Positions 12,401-21,881 of a stretch of DNA of 64,000 nt are shown here, piece by piece. Position 1 is the first letter of the stretch; each line of letters begins with the position of its first letter. The notes under the pieces are model-generated. The model was not told the DNA's origin. It searched no databases and worked only from the letters and a program-made list of their open reading frames with translations. The stretch comes from Schistosoma haematobium (Eukaryota; Platyhelminthes; Trematoda; Strigeidida; Schistosomatidae): the NCBI RefSeq assembly GCF_000699445.3, contig NC_067202.1, positions 9,109,458-9,173,457 of the forward strand, in the 5' to 3' direction. A program made the position numbers and the translations under genes.

Positions 12401-14573
12401 TAGCTTGACAACTTGACGCTCCAATTCTAAGGTAAATACATAGGTCATGTAGTCTGTTGTGAAACCTACAGAAGCTGCGGAAGGTGGAAATTGTGGAGCG
12501 AAACCTGGATACTTTGTTACTTTAGCATCAGCTATTTCACGCAGAGAACGGACCATATTATCAGTATCCGGTATATTTGGATTGACATTTCCAGGAGCAG
12601 TAAACTGAACACGGCGCAGTAGTACTACAGGTCGCAAAAAAGGAGATTCAGAATAAATGCCTAAAAGACCAGGTGGAGAAATGATCCAGTTCATTTCATG
12701 CAATGCATCTGAATCGGCTTTGCATCGAGGCCAAACAGAAATCCGCTCCTTTCTGAACGACCGTGTACACGCTAAATACAAAGGAAAGCAAATGTTACTA
12801 TATGATTTAGTCATACAACTAAAATGATAAGCATAAATCAGACAGTTACGTGAAAACAAAACAATGTTCCATGAATTCGATATACATTTCAAACATTAGC
12901 AAGTATTGTATAATAAATTTAATGTGATCACCATTCACTACTGCTATTTCTAGTTTCTGTCAAGTACATACAAGATGGAACCAGAACTTAGCAAAAACTC
13001 GAAGTAAAGTAATACCATGAACGTCTATGGTAATGATTCTAACTAACAACAAACGCATTAAGGAAAATAATAAATTCACATCAAAGAGAGTTGGTTTAAA
13101 TAAATAAAAAAGAAATTAAGTCACACTATTTTATTCAGCAATTGTGTCGATATGAAGCCTAAGAAATACGCTTAAGTCAAGTTCGAATTTGTTGGCGAGT
13201 GACTGATCTATAAATTTCTTATCTCCCAATCGCCTAGGAAATTTAATTATGTTTATTTTGTAATTAATGTATTGTACATAAACATAATATTTTGTTAAAA
13301 GAAAACTTATTCTGGTGGATAGTTGACTTGTTTTTTTAGTGTGACTTTATTTAGTGACTTACGGCAATAATTTGAACTTGTAAACAGTTATTACTCGCTT
13401 ACACCGCATCAATGAGTCTCCTCTGTCGATCAGAATTAGATTCCTTTACTTTAACAAGCTAAATGCCACTCGCTATTATAAAATACTCGAAATCCTTCCA
13501 TGACATATACCTTCAACGACGGAGTCTTACACGTGAAAATCTGATATTACGGTAAGAAAGACCACATACATGCAAAAGAAACAAATTTTTCGGTACTGAA
13601 TTTTAATACACGTGCAAGGTATAAAATGAATTCGTGATCTACGACCGCAGAAAATTAGTGATTTTATCAAACGTCAGTAAGCGAATAGCTGAGCTGATTC
13701 TGAACTTGCAGTAAGCACAGTAGAATTATCAGGTATTTTGTCTACAAGAGAGGGCTTAAATGAAATTCGATGATAACTTAGAGTGAAAAATATCCTAGAA
13801 AAGAAATCGAACATTACAAACCTTCTGCCCATCGAACAAAAGCCGCAGCACCCAGTTTTCGCGTGCGATTGATTGAGTCAGAAACTGAAACAAAATTACT
13901 CGACACAAATAATGATTCCACGGATGGATTGGCTGTACGACTGGTAGTCAGTGAATTACAAGTTGTAGTGGCCGTGGTTGTACATGTCGATGTGGAATTG
14001 ACATTGTTACGTGTGGTACAGTTTGTTGACCTCAATGCAACTGAGTTTACTGTGCCATGCGTGGATCCAGACGAAATAATTCCAGGCGCAGTGATGCGAA
14101 TATTCGGCTGATAAGATAGTTGCGTAGGTCGAAAACCAGTGAACAGATTCCCATTCGGTCCTGCCACTGTATTAACATAACCTGAGACATTCGGGGGAGC
14201 AATGGTAACTTGAGATGGATTTGTTCCACGTAAAAGTGTTTGAAAAATACTGTTAAATGCTGGGTAATTTGCGAAAGCGTTGGCATTTGACTGAGCAATG
14301 TTACTTGTAGTGACTAAAGGGAAATTTGACGTTGAATTACTGACTAGAAAAGCAATTTTAGTAAACTAGATTTATTTTACCGGTAGGTTTCTGTAGGACA
14401 TTACTGCCTCTGGATTGTGCAGTTGATGGATAAGCATTAAATACATTTCTAGGAACGGAAACTAAGGATGATGCTTGTGATATGACCGGTATCGGGAGGG
14501 AGTAGTCAGAACGACATAACTCAAAAGGTAAACCAGATCTGATAGTACTATTTGGTAGATTAGGAGTGCTCAT
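1..14573 (-). CDS. PIAS: PIAS-family SUMO E3 ligase, 8 exons, 3' end outside window
   Basis: Joined minus-strand exons: 14573-14381, 14343-13822, 12771-12390, 7046-6800, 4428-4036, 2934-2806, 2129-1990 and 477-<1. All have GT/AG ends and splice phases match at every junction (1,1,2,0,0,0,2). The visible product is about 827 residues. In order it has a Ser/Thr/Asn-rich N-terminal part (about 1-240), a PINIT domain (about 340-500), an SP-RING (about 608-665) with the Cys-x-His-x-x-Cys and Cys-Pro-Ile-Cys zinc ligands, and a hydrophobic VIILS SUMO-interacting motif followed by five Asp. PIAS proteins bind Ubc9 through the SP-RING and transfer SUMO to nuclear targets. Vertebrate PIAS are about 570-650 residues, so this one is long. 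ZMIZ proteins share the SP-RING, but the PINIT segments fit PIAS better. No SAP domain is visible; earlier exons may lie upstream. The start ATG at 14571-14573 is provisional, because a possible acceptor (TTATAG) sits just before it. Confidence 0.85.
718..1831 (+). repeat. Inverted duplication arm 1 (1,114 bp), last intron of PIAS
   Basis: Every part I compared is the reverse complement of 6631-7744. Both arms are 1,114 bp, which implies no net indels, and I noted one substitution (near 1022). The match starts sharply at 718/7744 and ends at 1831/6631. The spacer is 4,799 bp and contains three PIAS exons. Confidence 0.95.
1416..1662 (+). pseudogene. Antisense duplicate of the PIAS PINIT exon
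   Basis: This is a full 247-nt copy of exon 6800-7046 with its acceptor (AAAG) and donor (GTATGT), but on the plus strand, opposite to the gene. No difference from the sense exon was seen. It cannot be spliced into the minus-strand transcript, yet it is complementary to it. Confidence 0.92.
1832..1955. repeat. Second, diverged copy of an arm-internal segment next to arm 1
   Basis: Directly after the inner edge of arm 1 the sequence repeats about 969-1085 (starting TCGTGACACCAATTAGG) in direct orientation with scattered mismatches. It is a dispersed repeat or an older duplication, and it sits exactly at the rearrangement junction. Confidence 0.75.
1990..2129 (-). CDS. PIAS: PIAS exon: SP-RING zinc-binding core
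   Basis: The exon is 140 nt between acceptor TTGTAG and donor GTAAGT, phase 0 in and phase 2 out. It encodes Asn-Cys-Ser-His-Leu-Gln-Cys-Phe-Asp, then Trp-Ser-Cys-Pro-Ile-Cys, the zinc ligands of an SP-RING (MIZ) finger, and ends with the Leu-Arg-Val-Asp stretch before the closing helix. It lies between the two 1.1-kb inverted repeat arms. Confidence 0.9.
2130..4035. other. PIAS introns, no further feature seen
   Basis: Apart from exon 2806-2934, this AT-rich intronic sequence shows no open frame, repeat or RNA structure that I can support. Confidence 0.6.
2806..2934 (-). CDS. PIAS: PIAS exon: PINIT/SP-RING linker and first SP-RING strand
   Basis: This 129-nt exon is phase 0 on both sides (acceptor CTCTAG, donor GTAAGT). 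It encodes 43 residues: a Leu-Lys-Ser-Arg-Leu helix, an acidic loop, and Cys-Leu-Leu-Cys-Pro-Leu-Thr-Arg-Thr-Arg-Ile-Asp. That end corresponds to the V-S-L-x-C-P-L-x-x-x-R segment opening the SP-RING in all PIAS proteins. Confidence 0.88.
4036..4428 (-). CDS. PIAS: PIAS exon: C-terminal half of PINIT domain plus extension
   Basis: This 393-nt exon is phase 0 in and out (acceptor AATCAG, donor GTAATG). It encodes 131 residues. The first part continues the PINIT domain directly from the preceding exon (ITDK joined to VLMKCG ... DIELTW, compared with ITSLVRLS ... VVSW in PIAS). About 90 further residues have no clear counterpart in vertebrate PIAS, so the segment before the SP-RING is expanded or divergent in this lineage. 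Confidence 0.8.
4429..6630. other. PIAS intron between arm 2 and exon 4036-4428, nothing recognised
   Basis: AT-rich intron. The short frames at 5122-5343 lack splice or family support. Around 5730-5870 the sequence has a short GC-richer, repeat-like patch that I cannot assign. Confidence 0.5.
6631..7744 (-). repeat. Inverted duplication arm 2 (1,114 bp), contains the used PINIT exon
   Basis: This is the partner of 718-1831. It contains exon 6800-7046 in sense orientation plus flanking intron on both sides. Because the exon is phase-compatible here, this arm is probably the original and arm 1 the copy. Confidence 0.95.
6800..7046 (-). CDS. PIAS: PIAS exon: PINIT domain core (inside inverted repeat arm 2)
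   Basis: This 247-nt exon has acceptor TTAAAG, donor GTATGT, phase 2 in and phase 0 out, and encodes 82 codons. It includes EWRVVLRLGW and SIRVSGRPVPLPDPI, the V-Q-L-R-x-C and C-V-K-V-N-G-x-x-x-x-L-P segments of a PINIT domain, and ends in SIDITDK. Its phases fit exon 12771-12390 upstream and exon 4428-4036 downstream exactly. The whole exon with flanking intron is duplicated in inverted orientation at 1416-1662. Confidence 0.9.
7745..10229. other. PIAS intron, AT-rich, no supported gene
   Basis: It contains a C-run/A-run at about 8440-8456 and open frames of 67-111 codons at 8302-8505, 8489-8731 and 9345-9680 with no recognisable domain or splice support. Confidence 0.5.
10230..10800 (-). 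mobile_element. 5'-end module of a non-LTR retrotransposon, copy 1
   Basis: This roughly 570-bp block recurs nearly identically at 14950-15320, with its continuation at 16075-16180. Its right part (about 10590-10700) is the reverse complement of the leader preceding the SR2-like endonuclease ORF at 17221-17350. It is therefore probably a 5' untranslated module in minus orientation, fused to other sequence. Short open frames inside it are incidental. Confidence 0.6.
10860..11600 (-). mobile_element. Degenerate non-LTR reverse transcriptase fragment
   Basis: The minus frame at 11350-10913 reads GPDEIPNLLFKKCAG, then PIAITSFFKTMGKLLLLPL, DPYQFAYKCKRS and a YLSGKEQYTVLGRKCS...GVPQ end. This is RT palm/finger sequence with an internal deletion that removes the FLDxSSAFNTI region. 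Upstream (11360-11600, minus) endonuclease/RT linker sequence continues with stops. It is a dead insertion in a PIAS intron. Confidence 0.75.
11601..12389. other. PIAS intron, no supported feature
   Basis: AT-rich sequence. A minus-strand frame at 11978-12187 is open but was rejected as an exon (see rejected list). Confidence 0.5.
12390..12771 (-). CDS. PIAS: PIAS exon: start of PINIT domain
   Basis: This 382-nt exon enters in phase 1 (acceptor ATTTAG) and leaves in phase 2 (donor GTAAGT). Near its end it encodes TYVFTLELERQVVKLLRPK, matching the F-V-F-A-L-T-P-Q-Q-V region that opens the PINIT fold. Upstream it has a Trp-Ile-Ile-Ser-Pro-Pro segment and a Pro/Asn-rich part I cannot place. The next exon lies 5.3 kb away, beyond retroelement insertions. 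Confidence 0.8.
12772..13821. other. PIAS intron, nothing recognised
   Basis: This 1,050-bp AT-rich intron between phase-1 exons shows no repeat, RNA or coding signal. Confidence 0.6.
13822..14343 (-). CDS. PIAS: PIAS exon: N-terminal Ser/Thr/Asn-rich region
   Basis: This 522-nt exon is phase 1 on both sides (acceptor TTCTAG, donor GTTTGT). It encodes about 174 residues rich in Ser, Thr and Asn, with a run of Thr/Cys repeats, and ends in AAAFVRWAE. No known domain is visible. The long open frame and phase agreement with both neighbours support it. A 37-bp intron separates it from the first exon. Confidence 0.78.
14344..14380 (-). other. 37-bp micro-intron in the PIAS gene
   Basis: It has GTAAAA at its start and TTCTAG at its end, with phase 1 on both sides. 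Tiny introns of about this length near the 5' end of genes are characteristic of schistosomes; introns further downstream in this gene reach several kb. Confidence 0.8.
14381..14573 (-). CDS. PIAS: PIAS first visible coding exon
   Basis: The frame opens at ATG 14573-14571 and runs 193 nt to donor GTAAAA in phase 1. The product starts MSTPNLPNSTIRSG and continues LPFELCRSDYSLP. The frame stays open a little upstream to a possible acceptor, so this exon could be internal. Just upstream are an A-rich stretch and a (TA)n microsatellite, with no visible SAP-coding exon. Confidence 0.65.
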
Positions 14574-14653
14574 TTTCAAACTATAAGAAGCTAAGGAGAT
14601 TTAAAATAAATAAACAGAAATTAAGAATGGTGAGACAATAATTATGCAGAAAG

Positions 14654-14767
<114 letters not shown>

Positions 14768-14949
14768 TTCCCCGATACATTCTATAGCAATTCACTGTTT
14801 AACTTTGCGATAGCAACCCTTTAAAGGTACAGGACATAGGTTGATTATTGTTTGACAATAGATATGTTCGTAGCATTGGTGGTGGATGGTGGAACAACAG
14901 AGTAATATTGAAATTGGGTTTAATTATTTACTTGAAAACATAAATATTG

Positions 14950-15320
14950 GGACAAAGGGCACCGAATAAATATCCACCACACAAGTCACTTGATTTGTGT
15001 ATGGGCTGTGATACTGCCCAGATGCCCAGGTCGAAGCAGGTAGTATTCTTAGGGAGTCACACTCCGAGCATTTGACACAAAAATCTAATCCACAAGGTAG
15101 TGGAGCAACGTTAGAAGATGCAGTCCCATGGTAGTCGGTGACCAACGATTGGTTCATACGCCATTTGCTCCCTCAGGACACCGGAGCCCATATGCACTAT
15201 TCGTTTGGAGTTAGGGTCTACCAAATCCCCTGGGTGGATCCTCCATATCCACCAACCCAGTTAAAGCGCCGGACATTCGCTTTTCGCCCTCCCAACTTCG
15301 TAAATAACACCCCCGCCGCG
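14950..15320 (-). mobile_element. 5'-end module, copy 2 (left part, split by an insertion)
   Basis: Nearly identical to 10230-10600. It breaks at CCGCCGCG (15313-15320); the same module resumes at 16075 with CCACCGCG. The two 8-bp copies look like a target-site duplication around the inserted fragment 15321-16074. Confidence 0.75.
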
Positions 15321-16074
15321 AATGTCCGGCGCTTTAACCGGATCCCAAACCAAATCAATGGTGAGAGCAGTTTTGCTCTATGCTTGCGAAACCTGGCCTC
15401 TCCGAGTTGAGGACGTTAGAAGACTCTGTGTTCGATCATCGTTGTCTCTGAAGGATTGCTGACATCCAGTGGCAACACCATGTTAGTAATGCAGAGGCTC
15501 GGCATCGTGTGTTCGGGCACAGAGATGATAAGGCAATCGGTGTCACCATCTTGAAACACCGACTTCGGCGGCTTGGATATGTTCTACGAATGTCGTCCCA
15601 GAGAATTCCACGTCGTGCATTATTTGCCGACTCTGGGACTGATTGGAAAAAGCGGAGAGGTGGTCAGTATATGACATGGTGTCGTGGCATGAAAGAAAGC
15701 CGCAAAGGACTGGCTTGTGTTGGTCCTTCACGACTCCCTGCTACACAGTGGCTAGAGACGTTATCAGATATGGCTCAGAATAGAAGCCAGCGGCGATCCT
15801 GCTGTAACCTTCTCTTACTTTCTTCATAAAAAGTGGTTGTGTCTCCCTTAACTGAAAGATTTCTTCTGATTGTACCTTTCCGTTCCCCCATTATTACTAT
15901 TATTATTAATACACTACTTTACTCCAATCTCTTCGTTATTGTTCTCTTTTTTACGCTCCTTACCTCTTTTTCTTTTTCCTTCTCTTTGAATTCTCATTAT
16001 TTTGTGTGGCGCATATATATTGGCGCCCTCTTGTACCAATATTTATGTGTTCAAATAAATAAATAATAAATAAA
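15321..16074 (+). mobile_element. Inserted non-LTR element 3' fragment (second family)
   Basis: It encodes an RT C-terminal remnant, broken into frames: LLYACETWPLRVEDVRRL at about 15370-15420, then 15509-15829 with LRRLGYVLRMSSQRIPRRALF and QWLETLSDMAQNRSQ. A pyrimidine-rich 3' region follows and ends in AATAAATAAATAATAAATAAA. Flanking 8-bp repeats support target-primed insertion. Its first about 20 bp (15319-15338) are an inverted copy of 15260-15282, suggesting an inverted 5' end. Confidence 0.75.
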
Positions 16075-16182
16075 CCACCGCGAGAAGGCATTGGGTAGGA
16101 ATTCTCTGATCGTGGCTGTATACGCGTGGCCATGTGAGAGCATTTCGAGAGGGAGAGCAGACTCTCCCCACTCTCGGCCGTA
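16075..16182 (-). mobile_element. 5'-end module, copy 2 (right part)
   Basis: Continuation of the module interrupted at 15320, matching 10593-10700 and joined at 16183 to RT sequence. Confidence 0.65.
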
Positions 16183-16790
16183 CCGCTTCACTTATCTTGG
16201 AAGTCTCATCAGCCCTTGTGGTCTGGTGTGTGACGAAATCTCAGCACGGATACAGAAGGCTCGACTAGCTTTTGCTAACTTGCGTCATTTATGGCGTAGG
16301 CGAGATATCCGTCTATCAACCAAAAGATGTGTTTACTGCGCTGCAGTTCGTCCCGTCCTACTTTATGGCAGTGAAACATGGCCGGTAAGAGTAGAGGATA
16401 TTCGTAGGTTACTAGTATTCGATCATAGGTGTCTTCGAAACATTGCTCGTATATCATGGGACCATCGAGTAAGTAACACAGTTGAATGACATGGCTCAGA
16501 ATCGTTTGCAATGGCGCAGGTGCATCCACTCTTTATGTTCTCCCAAATTCTAATCTTCTGAATTCTTCATGTCCCTTTTTTCCTCTTTCCAAATTTATTT
16601 CACTGGATTATACTCTTTAAATAACACCTCCAAACCCTAATCTTCCCGATTACTGCTTATACTCTTGCCACCTCTACCACTACGGGATTTGAGTCGACAA
16701 CTGTATCTCTGTGCTAAGGTGGTGTGGCAACTCGAACTGATGTACGTACGTACGAAGTTCTACGTTGTTACTGACTGACTGACTCGGCCG
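16183..16790 (+). mobile_element. Second-family non-LTR RT C-terminus and 3' end
   Basis: 16185-16480 encodes FTYLGSLISPCGLVCDEISA, an RLAFANLRHLW segment and LLYGSETWPVRVEDIRRLLV, the region downstream of the RT domain. After a deletion it jumps to the C-terminal DMAQNRLQWRRCIHSL-type end and a 3' region finishing in TGACTGACTGAC (16770-16782). The same 3' end occurs at 28800-29100 and 50805-51115. Confidence 0.75.
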
Positions 16791-17214
16791 TACCACGGCA
16801 TTTAAGCAAGACACTAGGTGATGATAGCAAGGCGGTTGATGAAGTCACTAATCTACATTTACTGAGATGACAGGGATACATGTTACGTATTCTCTCCTGG
16901 CACTTAGCTTGACGCTTAATGCTGTCTGCAGCAGGGTAGGATGAAAAAACGAAGGGTGGACAAGTCAAAATGTGGTGTTAAGCAGTGATTATTGGACTGA
17001 GAAGTGTTGGTAGATGCAGGCTCTGCATGGGATCCACGCGATAATTGTGACTATCGATTGGAGATCTTGTGTGGTTTAGCTGAAAACTATTCACAGTAAT
17101 CCACATCGATATTTTACCTCCCTGTAGGTGTTCGATTTCACTATTGGTTCACATTTTCCGTTAACTGATCATATTCTTTGTTTTTCAAGCAACTTTGACC
17201 CACACACGTCCCCA
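16791..17214. other. Short spacer of retroelement debris
   Basis: It includes a fragment resembling the second-family tail (CCACGCGATAATTG and neighbours) and otherwise nothing I can assign. Confidence 0.35.
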
Positions 17215-20200
17215 AATACCGTGGTACGGCCAAGAGTAGGGAGAGTCCGCTCTCCCTCTCGAAATGCTCTCACATGGCCACGCGTATATAGCCTCTGCCA
17301 GGGAAGTCCTACTCACTACCTTCTCGTGGCGGGAGTGTTATTTACGAAATTGAGAGGACGAGGACGAGGCCGATGCCCCTTCTGACAACCAGAGCGACCA
17401 TTTATTTAGGTACATGGAATGTTCGTACAATGTGGGACACCGGGAGGGCCTTCCAAATTGCTGCAGAAATGAGGAGATACAACCTAGAGGTGCTTGGGAT
17501 CAGTGAAACACATTGGACGCAAGTTGGACAACAACGACTAACTTCAGGACAGCTTCTGTTATACTCCGGCCATGAACAAGAAAATGCCCCACATACACAA
17601 GGAGTTGCATTGATGCTGTCCAAACAAGCACAAAATGCACTTATAGGATGGGCATCTCATGGACCAAGGATCATCAAAGCCTCCTTCAAAACAAAGAAAG
17701 GGGGTATTTCAATGAACATCATCCAATGCTATGCGCCTACCAACGATTACAATGAAGACGCTAAAGATCAATTCTACAATAGGCTGCAGTCAATAGTCGA
17801 GAAGTGCCCAACAAAGGACCTGACCATTCTGATGGGAGATTTCAATGCCAAGGTTGGAACGGACAACACTGGATATGAAGACATCATGGGACGACACGGA
17901 CTGGGAGAAAGGAACGAAAATGGTGAGATTTGCAAACCTATGTGTCTTCAATAAACTGGTCATAGGTGGTACCATATTCCCACATAAACGTACACACAAC
18001 ATGGACTTCACCGGATCACACCACGCAAAACCAAATCGACCATATCTACATCAACAAAACGTTCAGGAGGACGATGGAGGAAGTGAGGACCAAGAGAGGA
18101 GCTGATATAGCATCAGATCATCACTTGCTGGTCGCCAAGATGAAATTGAAACTCAAGAAGCACTGGACAATGGGGCGGATAATATCAAAAAAGTTCAATA
18201 CGGCCTTTCTTCAGGATACTAACAAACTCAACAAATTCAAGATAGACCTCAGCAATAAGTTCCAGGCCTTTCATGATCTACTCAATGGAGAAGGAACTAC
18301 TGTGGAGAGCAACTGGAAGGGCATCAAAGAGGCAATCACTTCAACATGTCATGAGGTCCTGGGTCACAAGAAGCACCATCACAAGGAATGGATCACTGTT
18401 GATACACTGGGGAAGATTCAAGAAAGGAGGAACAAGAAGGCAGCAATCAATACCAGCCGAACAAGAGCAGAGAAAGCCAAGGCACAAGCTGAATACACAG
18501 AAGTAAACAAACAAGTGAAGAGGAGCATCGGAACCGACAAACGTAAATATGTGGAAGATTTAGCAACGACGGCGGAAAAGGCTGCAAGAGAAGGGAACAT
18601 GAGACAACTGTATGACATAACAAGGAAACTCTCTGGAAATCGACGCAAACCAGAACGACCAGTGAAAAGCAAGGAAGGCAAGGTAATCACCAACATTGAA
18701 GAGCAACGAAACAGATGGGTAGAACACTTCAAAGAACTCTTGAACCGACCAGCCCCACTGAACCCACCCAACATCGAAGCAGCACCCACAGATCTCCCAA
18801 TCGATGTTGGCCCACCAACAATTGAAGAGATAAGCATGGCCATCAGGCAAATCAAGAGTGGCAAAGCAGCAGGACCAGACAACATTCCAGCAGAGGCACT
18901 GAAAGCAGACGTAGCGGTAACTGCAAGGATACTTCACATTCTCTTCAATAAGATTTGGGATGAGGAACAAGTACCAACAGACTGGAAAGAAGGACTTCTG
19001 ATCAAAATACCGAAGAAAGGCGATCTCAGCAACTGTGATAACTACAGAGGCATCACTCTTCTCTCAATACCGGGAAAAGTCTTCAACAGGGTATTGTTAA
19101 ACAGAATGAAGGACTGCGTAGACGCCCAACTTCGTGACCAACAGGCAGGATTCCGTAAGGATAGATCGTGTACAGACCAAATCACAACTCTACGGATCAT
19201 TGTGGAACAATCAATTGGATGGAATTCATCACTCTACATCAACTTCATTGACTACGAGAAAGCATTTGATAGCGTGGTCAGAACAACACTATGGAAACTT
19301 CTTCGACACTACGGTGTGCCTCAGAAGATAGTCAATATCATACAGAATTCCTATGATGGATTACACTGCAAAATCGTGCATGGAGGACAGTTGACAAAGT
19401 CGTTTGAAGTAAAGACTGGTGTCAGGCAAGGTTGCTTACTCTCACCCTTTCTCTTTCTCCTGGTGATTGACTGGATCATGAAGACGTCAACACCTGAAAA
19501 GAAACACGGGATACAATGGACATCTAAGATGCAGTTGGACGATCTAGACTTCGCAGATGATCTGGCCCTTCTGTCCCAAACGCAACAACAAATGCAGGAG
19601 AAGACGACCAGTGTAGCAGCAGCCTCAGCAGCAGTAGGTGTTAATATACACAAAGGGAAAAGCAGGATTCTCCGATACAACACAGAATGCACTAATCCAG
19701 TCACAATTGACGGAGAAGATTTGGAAGATGTAAAAACCTCTACATATCTGGGCAGCATCATTGATGAACATGGTGGATCTGATGCAGATGTGAAGGCGTG
19801 GATCAGCAAAGCGAGAGCAGCATATTTACAACTGAGGAACATCTGGAACTCAAAGCAACTGTCAACCAACACCAAGGTCATGATTTTCAATACAAATGTC
19901 AAGACAGTTCTACTGTATGGGGCGGAAACCTGGAGAACTACGAAATCCATCATCCAGAAGATACAAGTGTTTATTAACAGTTGTCTACGCAAAATACTTC
20001 GGATCCGTTGGCCGGACACTATTAGCAACAACCAACTGTGGGAAAAAACAAACCAGATCCCAGCGGAGGAAGAAATCAGGAAGAAGCGCTGGAAGTGGGT
20101 AGGACACATTGAGGAAAGCACCCAACTGCGTCACAAGACAAACCCTCACATGGAATTCTCAAGGCCAAAGGAGGAGAGGAAGACCAAATAACACATTACG

Positions 20201-20336
20201 TCGGGAAATGGAAATAGACATGAGAAAAATGAACAAGAATTAGATGGAACTAGAAAAGAAGGCCAAGGACAGAGTGGGTTGGAGAATGCTGGTCGGCGGC
20301 CTATGCTCCATTAGGAGTAACAGGAGTAAGTAAATG
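17215..20336 (+). mobile_element. SR2-like (RTE clade) non-LTR retrotransposon, nearly full length
   Basis: The leader is 17215-17372. The apurinic-type endonuclease frame (17376-17954) begins YLGTWNVRTMWDTGR, with the catalytic Glu in ISETHW and Asp/Asn in LMGDFNAKVG. The frame then shifts near 17930 and again near 17995, after which the endonuclease ends with SDHH and the RT continues in one 741-codon frame (17966-20191). RT landmarks are [13 protein letters not shown], the [10 protein letters not shown] segment, [25 protein letters not shown] and the catalytic FADD at about 19550-19561. A further frameshift near 20110 separates the last about 60 residues. With two or three frameshifts this copy is not autonomous, but it is otherwise well preserved. 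SR2 elements are RTE-type retrotransposons first described in Schistosoma mansoni. Confidence 0.93.
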
Positions 20337-20359
20337 GACAGTGCTACGAACGTGTTTCC

Positions 20360-21100
20360 CCGAACAAAAAGGCCGTAAGTGCAACAGTGCTTACTGATCC
20401 GTTCTTTGGTATAAGCTTCCTGTGTTATTACAGGTTTTTAATTGTGCATCAGAAAGACGTGATGCCAGCACATCTAACTCGTATAGGGGCAACAAGTTAA
20501 ACTAGAACCATAAAGAAGTTGCGCAGGTGTACAATTCAAACCTTTTAACGGCTGAACGAGTCCTGAGTAAAAGCAGTAGGTTGTATTCATTTCAATAGGA
20601 TATCTCAGGCTGAGTTACCAACGCTTTTTAGTTGTCATTGGAACCTCTCCACAAGTCCGTTAGCCGTTGGATGGAATACTGTAATAATGATATAATGCGC
20701 ACCCAAGACTTGAGTGAGCCCATTTAACAAACTATGTTGGAATTAGGAACCACTATCTCAAGTGAATGCTAACGATACGCTAAAGTTTGAAACCCATCTG
20801 TCGATGAAAACAATCTCGAAAGAGATATCCACAGTAAGAGTAATCGATCATACAATAAAACAAGCCATTGAAGTGAAGATGTAATTGAAACTATTAGATA
20901 GGTTCAATGGACTTACTAAGCCAGTGTGTAGGGCATATCAAATCCTGCTAGTTCGGTGGTTGTATGTAAATCTTACCCCGCTGGAAATGCAAGGCATTCT
21001 GAAAACACTGCTATATATCAACATTCATCTTATGCTGAACAATTTTCTAACTCAGTGATAGCACGAATCTCAGGATGAGATTATATATTATGCTCAAAAA
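20360..21100 (-). mobile_element. Degenerate Ty3/gypsy integrase fragment
   Basis: The reverse strand reads TVFHPTANGLVERFQ around 20650-20700, the conserved end of gypsy integrase cores. Upstream (20720-20900) is SFEIVFIDRWVSNF...SLLNGLTQVLG, the TSDRGSQF-region equivalent, with many stops. It abuts the 3' end of the SR2-like copy. Confidence 0.7.
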
Positions 21101-21479
21101 CTCCTGGAAGGCTGTCGAAACAAAGTCAGTATGTTGAAGTAGATGTGTCGCATACAGTTGTAGGACCTGAGAACGATGGTGAAGTACACTTCAATACTGA
21201 ACAAAAATTTCCCCCACACACTTCTGGACTGTAGCTTGTTTATGATGATAGTTTAACACTTCTAGGACAATGTATAACCTCTACGAGAAACTAGACGTGC
21301 TAACAGAACATCTTCTTGTGATCTAGTCGCCAGATGTGAACAATTCGAGACCTACAGCACCTAAAGACACGGTACCTAGATAAGATCGCACTTCTACATA
21401 AGGAAAGTAGCTACAGGACACCTTACCACATTTCTGAGGTGTTACACTATATCCCAAACAACCAATAAAGGAGAAATAA

Positions 21480-21610
21480 AGCGGACGAAAGCGTAAATAA
21501 AGGGGAAATGTCGCTTTTTCGCTTTCACGGCGGTTATTTAGGGGAAATATCGATTTTTCCCTCTTACGGCGTGTATTTTGAGGAAATTTGTCGACAATTA
21601 TACGTAACAT
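21480..21610. repeat. Left subterminal repeat region of the TIR element
   Basis: Repeated GCGGAC/GGGGAAAT(A/G)TCG and TTTTTCGC/TTTTTCCC motifs. The minus strand is free of stops here, giving a chance open frame (21323-21661). Confidence 0.65.
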
Positions 21611-21881
21611 AGTGTTTGAATATACCGCATCCCGAACTAACGTTTTCGTAAACGTCGACAAATTAAGGCACCGCCTAATAAAAAAACAAAGCTATTGTCA
21701 TAAAAACAAGGTACAAAATAATGCGCCAGACATTCGGGTGAGACGCATATGCACTGACTTCATTTTTTGTTTAGCTAAAGTGTTTCGACATGCTTAGGAG
21801 CCATCACAAAAAGCTTACGTGATGCAGGTGAGTGACGTGCTCTCCGATTTTCATGTTCATTATAACTTATTACCTTGTTAG

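Noticed and set aside
18418..20121. Long minus-strand frames (155, 136 and 256 codons)
   Set aside because: Antisense shadows of the SR2-like reverse transcriptase.
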